From Priapulus caudatus (Eukaryota > Priapulida > Priapulimorpha > Priapulimorphida > Priapulidae): a DNA stretch of 35,000 nucleotides. Of this stretch, positions 30,505 through 35,000 are shown in pieces. Position 1 is the stretch's first letter. Every line of letters starts with the position of its first letter. The notes under the pieces were generated by a model. The model was not told where the DNA came from and searched no databases. It saw only the letters and a program-made list of their open reading frames with translations. Position numbers and translations under genes: made by a program. The stretch is taken from NCBI RefSeq assembly GCF_000485595.1, contig NW_014577590.1, forward strand, positions 109,833-144,832, given 5' to 3'.

Positions 30505-30672
30505 CCTGCGTGGAGCTTTTGACATGAAGCTAAGTTATTGGCATTTATTATATTATCAGGAGTATTTATTTATATGAAAGTGTTCATAAATAATAGTACG
30601 CAGTAAAATTTACTCCCATACTCAACTAATCATTTGTAGCTGGTAAAAAAGTTATTATTAATTTATAACTCC

Positions 30673-30678
30673 AATAAA
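30673..30678 (+). terminator. Candidate DNAAF11 polyadenylation signal
   Basis: AATAAA about 170 bases after the DNAAF11 stop codon, in an AT-rich 3' region. Use is inferred from position. Confidence 0.4.
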
Positions 30679-30929
30679 GGACCAATTAGCAAATGAAAAG
30701 CTGCGTAATGATCAATGATACAGAATATGTTTTAGGTGACCTGTTACATGGTTTGTGTAGTCGGTAATATACAGAGTGATGAATATGTAACGAGGTGCAT
30801 GAAATATTTTTGGGTAATCTCTTACAGTGTTTATATAGGTTCTGTATATAGTAACGCATTTAATAAAAACTCGGAGTGTCTGATTTTTGAAAACTGGGTT
30901 TTCTTTGTTTGCTGTTTCTTGATGTAATT

Positions 30930-31274
30930 ACCTCCGCCAAGGGGTTGGCAGGAGGTTATGTTTTCACTGGCGTGTGTTTGTTGGTTTGTGGGTTTGTTTG
31001 TTTGTGTACAGCCTAACTGAAAAAGTTATGGACGGATTGTCATAAAATTTTCAGGATAGGTCAGAAATAGGCCAACTTAGAATTGATGAGATTTTGGTGG
31101 TGATCCGGATCCAATTAATTAATTAATTAATAACATTTTCAGGATACGTCAGAAATCGGGTAATTTAGAATTGATTACATTTTTGTCGTCATCCGGATCC
31201 AATTAATTATTTAATTAATTAATTAATTAATTAAATATTTCACAGTGACAGAATTCAGCTGCCTTGGTGGAGGT
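30930..31274. mobile_element. MITE with ACCTCCGCCAAG terminal repeats
   Basis: It begins ACCTCCGCCAAGG and ends CTTGGTGGAGGT, its near reverse complement. The inside has a TTTGTTTG-rich run, AAAAGTTATGGACGGATT, TTTTCAGGATA and GATCCGGATCCAATTAATTA, with the last ~110 bp duplicated (31050-31120 and 31137-31220). This layout matches a very widespread family in marine invertebrate genomes, known from memory; it has no coding capacity. Confidence 0.75.
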
Positions 31275-31365
31275 CTGTGCTCTCTGAGTGCTCTAGTTGG
31301 CTATGTTATCCTTGGCAATTCTAGCATAGTGTTATTATAGTCTAGGCTTATGCCGCGTGTGTGCG

Positions 31366-31814
31366 CAGGGGCGGATTCAGACCGTATTTGCCGTATTGGG
31401 AAATACGGTCTAAATTTCAAAGTGCCCTTCGAAATTTTGCGCTAAAAAATACAGAAAACAATTTGATGAAATTTGGCTATATTCTTTATTTGTTTTCTTT
31501 TTCTTCTGATTCATTGACAGGACTTGAAGGAAATCAAAATTTGACATGGTAACAAAACTAGCATTTGATATCTGAAAGAGAAGGGAAGTGCTTGAATCAT
31601 TCTGCATTAATTGCTGGTATGCAAAGCGCAGGCAAAATGAAGCAGAAATAAAATTCCATATGGTTTGGGGGAGGCCTGGGGGAGGTCCCCCAGACCCCCG
31701 CCATGTGGTTCCGCGCCTGACGGCGCCCACTTTAGGGTGGTGTGCCCTTTTTGGGGGATGTGCCCCTAAAATCTGGAAAAATACTGTCTAGCTTCAGCCC
31801 TGGATCCGCCCCTG
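31366..31814. mobile_element. hAT-like MITE with CAGGGGCGGATTCAG ends
   Basis: The left end CAGGGGCGGATTCAG at 31366 mirrors CTGGATCCGCCCCTG ending at 31814. Such CAGGGGCGGAT termini are typical of hAT-derived elements. The interior has a GGGGGAGGCCTGGGGGAGGT segment but no transposase. A clear 8-bp target duplication is not visible (TGTGTGCG versus GTGCATAT). Confidence 0.7.
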
Positions 31815-33760
31815 GTGCATATCTATCTCTGCTCTTTCTACTAACTCGTGAGCTACTATGCTTATATAGGCAGCATTTCCCTTTCCACGATTACATACCA
31901 ATCGCACGACATCATACCATTTCCTACAACTCGGTAAAAACCTAAACAAATCTAATCTAAGAACCAAAAAACCACCGCAGAAGTGAAAGAAGGTATCACA
32001 TCGCGTAGCAGCACTTTGCGCTCAATCCCTTGCGCCGCGTATACCCCCCTCATGTTTGCTTACGTACCGAAGAGCCTGGCTTTGATAAGTAAGCAACATT
32101 CAATTAGGGGCATTAGCTGGCAAGTATAGGCTGCTTATCCCGTCCGCCGATGGTGGGTGGGGGGAGTTGGGAGCTGGAATTCCCGCGCGCTAACAATGCA
32201 CGAAGCGAGCGCGAATCGGAGGAAGACACTGTAGATTGGGTTCGTATTACACAGCGTCGTATGCTGAAGTAGCTATTGTATCCCAGGGATCGTCTTGTGC
32301 GTCCGTAACATGGATAAACTCTCAGGATATCGGTGGATACAGGTGTTCAACGACTCGTTGTATACGACCGTGTTTTCCCTATGCGTGTAATCTTTCGTAA
32401 AATCGATGTGTTATGCAAAGTATTGGGATCGTAGGTAGTTGTTTATTCTGTTATAGTCGGTAATAGCATAGTGATAAAATAACATGTGAGAAAATAATAG
32501 ATAATAGAATTTCTACTGTGAACTCTTGATATTATTGAACGTGTGCTCAATAAATTGACTACATTAAGCTTGGGATACAATGCTTAGTGTTGTATATTGT
32601 TCTTTTATGTGCGAATTACGCGGTGACTACGATGTATTTGATATTTTATGAATTCTTGAGAACGTATTGTCAATTATGTCATGAACAGCCTTGTGGGAAC
32701 TACTTAAATTTTTAAATAAACAAACATTTCGATTCAAAACACAATTCCACTTCACAAGTCACAGCGCAGGCAAACTACACGCGATAAGCATCCTTTGAGA
32801 ACGCCTTAGTTCGTCTGCTACACGCTCACGTAAAGTAGACTCACTAACAGATGGAGTTACACTGAATCTCTCCGTAATTGGCTATTACTTCCGTGAATAG
32901 CAGACGATACGGTTCTAAATCGGATGCGAATAAATCGACCGAGATTCGACCAGTGCGAGCGTTTAGCACACCGTTCTTAACGAAATCACGAAACATTTAA
33001 ACTAAAAAGGCCGACCGGCGTGAAATTTGCGTGCGTATGCGTACACGTTTTTATCTGCGTTGTGGTCTATTCACGGCCTGATATAAAAATTAGTGGAACA
33101 TTTAAATAAGCTTTAAAACACACGGAATGAATCGCAAAAAAATGGCATGACCGCCTTGAATAACGCGTTGAATAATACCCACAATACGTTGCTCGCCGTT
33201 TTTGCGTTTATCTTTTCCGTTTATTAATTCCGTTATACTGACGCTAGACGGGATTTACGAATTAACATGTACGATAGCGGCCCTACGGCCCCTATTTAGC
33301 CCTCTTCATCCTGGGGGCGTTTACTCGTGTATTACATAAACATTGTACGAGGTATGTTTAACCGAATGGTTACATCAACGCTCTGTATTTTCGTAGCTAA
33401 CTTGAGCAATCATGGCCTGAGGGTCATCACTGACCGCCGTCCGCCTCTGCGGTCCTTGCCGCTAGCGGTCTGCCCGCAGAATCAACAGATGTTATGAGGA
33501 ATCGCTCCGTTCGAGGCCGCTGCTACTTCGCTTCTATATTACGCAGCTTCACCGATGCTTTCTTTTGGTTTCTCTCTCCTTCCTCATCTCTAGCTGCCCC
33601 TCGCCATCCATCCCCTATAGTATCCGCTATCCAGCCATCCATCCAGCCATCCCATGTATACTAGCGGCAGTAGCTGATTTCCCACTGCCGTCGTTCGAAT
33701 CGCGCTATTTTCGCGTGTCAAATCACCGAGCGTGACGACAGATAAACCTTCCCGATCATC
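31815..33760. other. Intergenic region, no recognised gene
   Basis: Mixed composition with CpG-richer patches (about 32000-32250, 33270-33480). No open frame with family features, no RNA gene and no clear repeat was found. Confidence 0.4.
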
Positions 33761-33767
33761 AGTTAGT

Positions 33768-34165
33768 GTGCGCGTGCGTGCGTGCGTGCGTGCGTGGGTG
33801 CATGCGTGCGTGTGTGTATGCGAGCGTGTGTGTATGCGAGCGGCCCGGTGTGCATGCGTGCGTGTATGTGTGTGTGTGTGTGTGTGTGCGTGTGTGCGTG
33901 TGCGTGTGCATGTGTGTGTGTGTGTGCGTGCGTGTGCGTGTGCGTGCATGTGTGTGTGCGTGCGTGTGTGCATACGTGTGTGCATGCGTGCGTGTGCGTG
34001 TGCGCGTGTGTGGTGTGCGTGCGTGTGCGTGTCCGTGCATGTGTGTGTGTGCGTGCATGTGTGTGTGTGTGCGTGTGCGTGTGTGTGTGTGCGTGTGCGT
34101 GTGCTTGCGTGCGTACAATGCGTGCGTGCGTGTGTGCATACGTGCGTGCGTGCGTGCTTGGGGGA
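33768..34165. repeat. TGCG/TG microsatellite
   Basis: About 400 bases of alternating TGTG and TGCG units with few interruptions. It yields long Cys/Val/Arg frames on plus and His/Thr/Ala/Arg frames on minus, all spurious. Alternating purine-pyrimidine sequence of this kind can adopt Z-DNA. Confidence 0.95.
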
Positions 34166-34527
34166 GCATGCAGCCATGTGACAACACTCGGATAGCGCGC
34201 TCCGCTGGCCGCGCTCGGGGCTTCATAGCTGCTGAGCGGTAGCGATGCCGCGGTCGTCTGCTTCTATCGCCTGCCGAACTATCGTCTGCGTGGAAAAACG
34301 AGATCGTGTCGCACCGACGTTCCGTCATTAACGACGTAGCTTGAACGCGGGGCGGGAGGCTAGTGCAGCGAACCTACCCGTTGTTTCATATCAGGAATCA
34401 GTTCTCAGTCGAATCGGCATTATAGCGTCTGTCCGCGGATACCGAGAGAATATGCTGATGTCATACACGAGTCTGCTTATCAGTGTAGAAATTTAGAGCT
34501 AAGTGTTTTTTTTTACACCAGAGAAGG

Positions 34528-34627
34528 GTATACCTTTCAGTGACCAGTGTGAGTCGGACAGCGTATACCTTTCAGTGACCAGTGTGAGGCGTTATACGTC
34601 GGACAAGGGTACACCTGTCAGTGGCCA
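34528..34627 (+). repeat. Three tandem copies of a GTATACCTTTCAGTGACC unit
   Basis: GTATACCTTTCAGTGACCAG occurs at 34528 and 34563, with a diverged third copy (GTACACCTGTCAGTGGCCAC) at 34609. GTCGGACA lies between units. The array is directly upstream of the possible first exon at 34696. Confidence 0.7.
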
Positions 34628-34695
34628 CACTCTATAGTGAAGTGATATACGCTGCAGTGAATCACGCGTTAGGTCCGATCCGTGGTCCGATCGTC

Positions 34696-34772
34696 ATGGA
34701 TGAGTTATGCTCCAGATTCCGATGGATATTTGTCTTCGCGGCCTTGTGCGCTTACATTCAGCCAGAGATTAG
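34696..34772 (+). CDS. Possible first exon of a secreted or membrane protein
   Basis: An ATG with a reasonable context (GTCATGGAT) opens 25 codons plus two bases, ending ATTAG at a consensus donor GTGAGG. The peptide MDELCSRFRWIFVFAALCAY has the charged start and hydrophobic core of a signal peptide. No downstream exon is visible before the window ends, so the gene cannot be identified. It may be chance. Confidence 0.3.
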
Positions 34773-35000
34773 GTGAGGTATTAATAATTATATATATTTA
34801 TATATACGCTAATATTGAGCGCATGCGTGATATAATTAAAAATATTGTTTTATTTGATAATTCACACGGTTCGGTTTCCACGGAATAATGGCATCATCGC
34901 ATTTTTGTTTATCTTATCAAGTTATATTTATTCCTGCACATACAACTTAATTTCGCCGTGACAGATTTTTATTTCGTATACCTTTTCCTCTTATATATTA

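Noticed and set aside
33590-34328. His/Thr-rich (minus) and Cys/Val-rich (plus) open frames of 137-195 codons
   Set aside because: They arise from the TG/TGCG microsatellite; all frames are open at once.

Overview
This window is nuclear DNA from an animal. The genes have many small exons and short introns, and most introns are GT-AG. The recognisable proteins include an axonemal dynein assembly factor (DNAAF11/LRRC6), so the organism has motile cilia, and an immunoglobulin-superfamily protein. Several short inverted-repeat elements resemble ones that are common in marine invertebrate genomes. A compact, AT-rich invertebrate such as a sponge or similar early-branching animal fits, but the species cannot be fixed from the sequence alone.

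Layout. (1) 1427-4404, minus strand: a six-exon MMAA gene (mitochondrial G-protein chaperone of methylmalonyl-CoA mutase). Exons 2, 4, 5 and 6 are clean, but exons 1 and 3 carry single-base indels that break the frame. (2) 4.9-8.0 kb: a repeat island. An inverted pair of a ~550 bp dimeric repeat encloses a TTAA-flanked element with ~150 bp inverted ends, a smaller inverted-repeat element and a second dispersed repeat. A third, partial copy of the dimeric repeat lies at the left edge. (3) 9547-12915, plus strand: complete TMEM165/GDT1 cation transporter in seven exons, one intron starting with GC. (4) 12977-14354: a direct duplicate of the 5' part of MMAA (promoter, exons 1-2, part of intron 2), placed 61 bp after the TMEM165 stop. 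Its two exons are open but orphaned. (5) 14.4-19.3 kb: no recognised gene; several palindromic and tandem repeats. (6) 19291-24169, minus strand: complete nine-exon ZFAND2B-type (AIRAPL) gene with two AN1 zinc fingers, two UIMs and a C-terminal CAAX box. Its second intron holds an uninterrupted 389-codon immunoglobulin-domain ORF on the same strand. (7) 24.2-25.8 kb: divergent intergenic region with a 38-bp perfect palindrome and a ~193-bp tandem duplication. (8) 25777-30504, plus strand: complete DNAAF11/LRRC6 in 13 coding exons, one intron being mostly a ~0.93 kb purine-only minisatellite. (9) 30.9-31.8 kb: two MITE-like elements. (10) 31.8-35 kb: no recognised gene except a possible signal-peptide first exon at 34696; a TG/CG microsatellite lies at 33.77-34.16 kb.

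The genes are ordinary, functionally unrelated housekeeping and cilium genes. The notable material is structural: the partial MMAA duplication, its decayed promoter motifs and possible donation of a polyadenylation signal to TMEM165; the Ig gene nested in ZFAND2B with its start codon at the edge of a dispersed repeat; and the purine tract inside DNAAF11. All exon boundaries were read by hand from splice signals, codon phase and family similarity; nothing was computed or searched.
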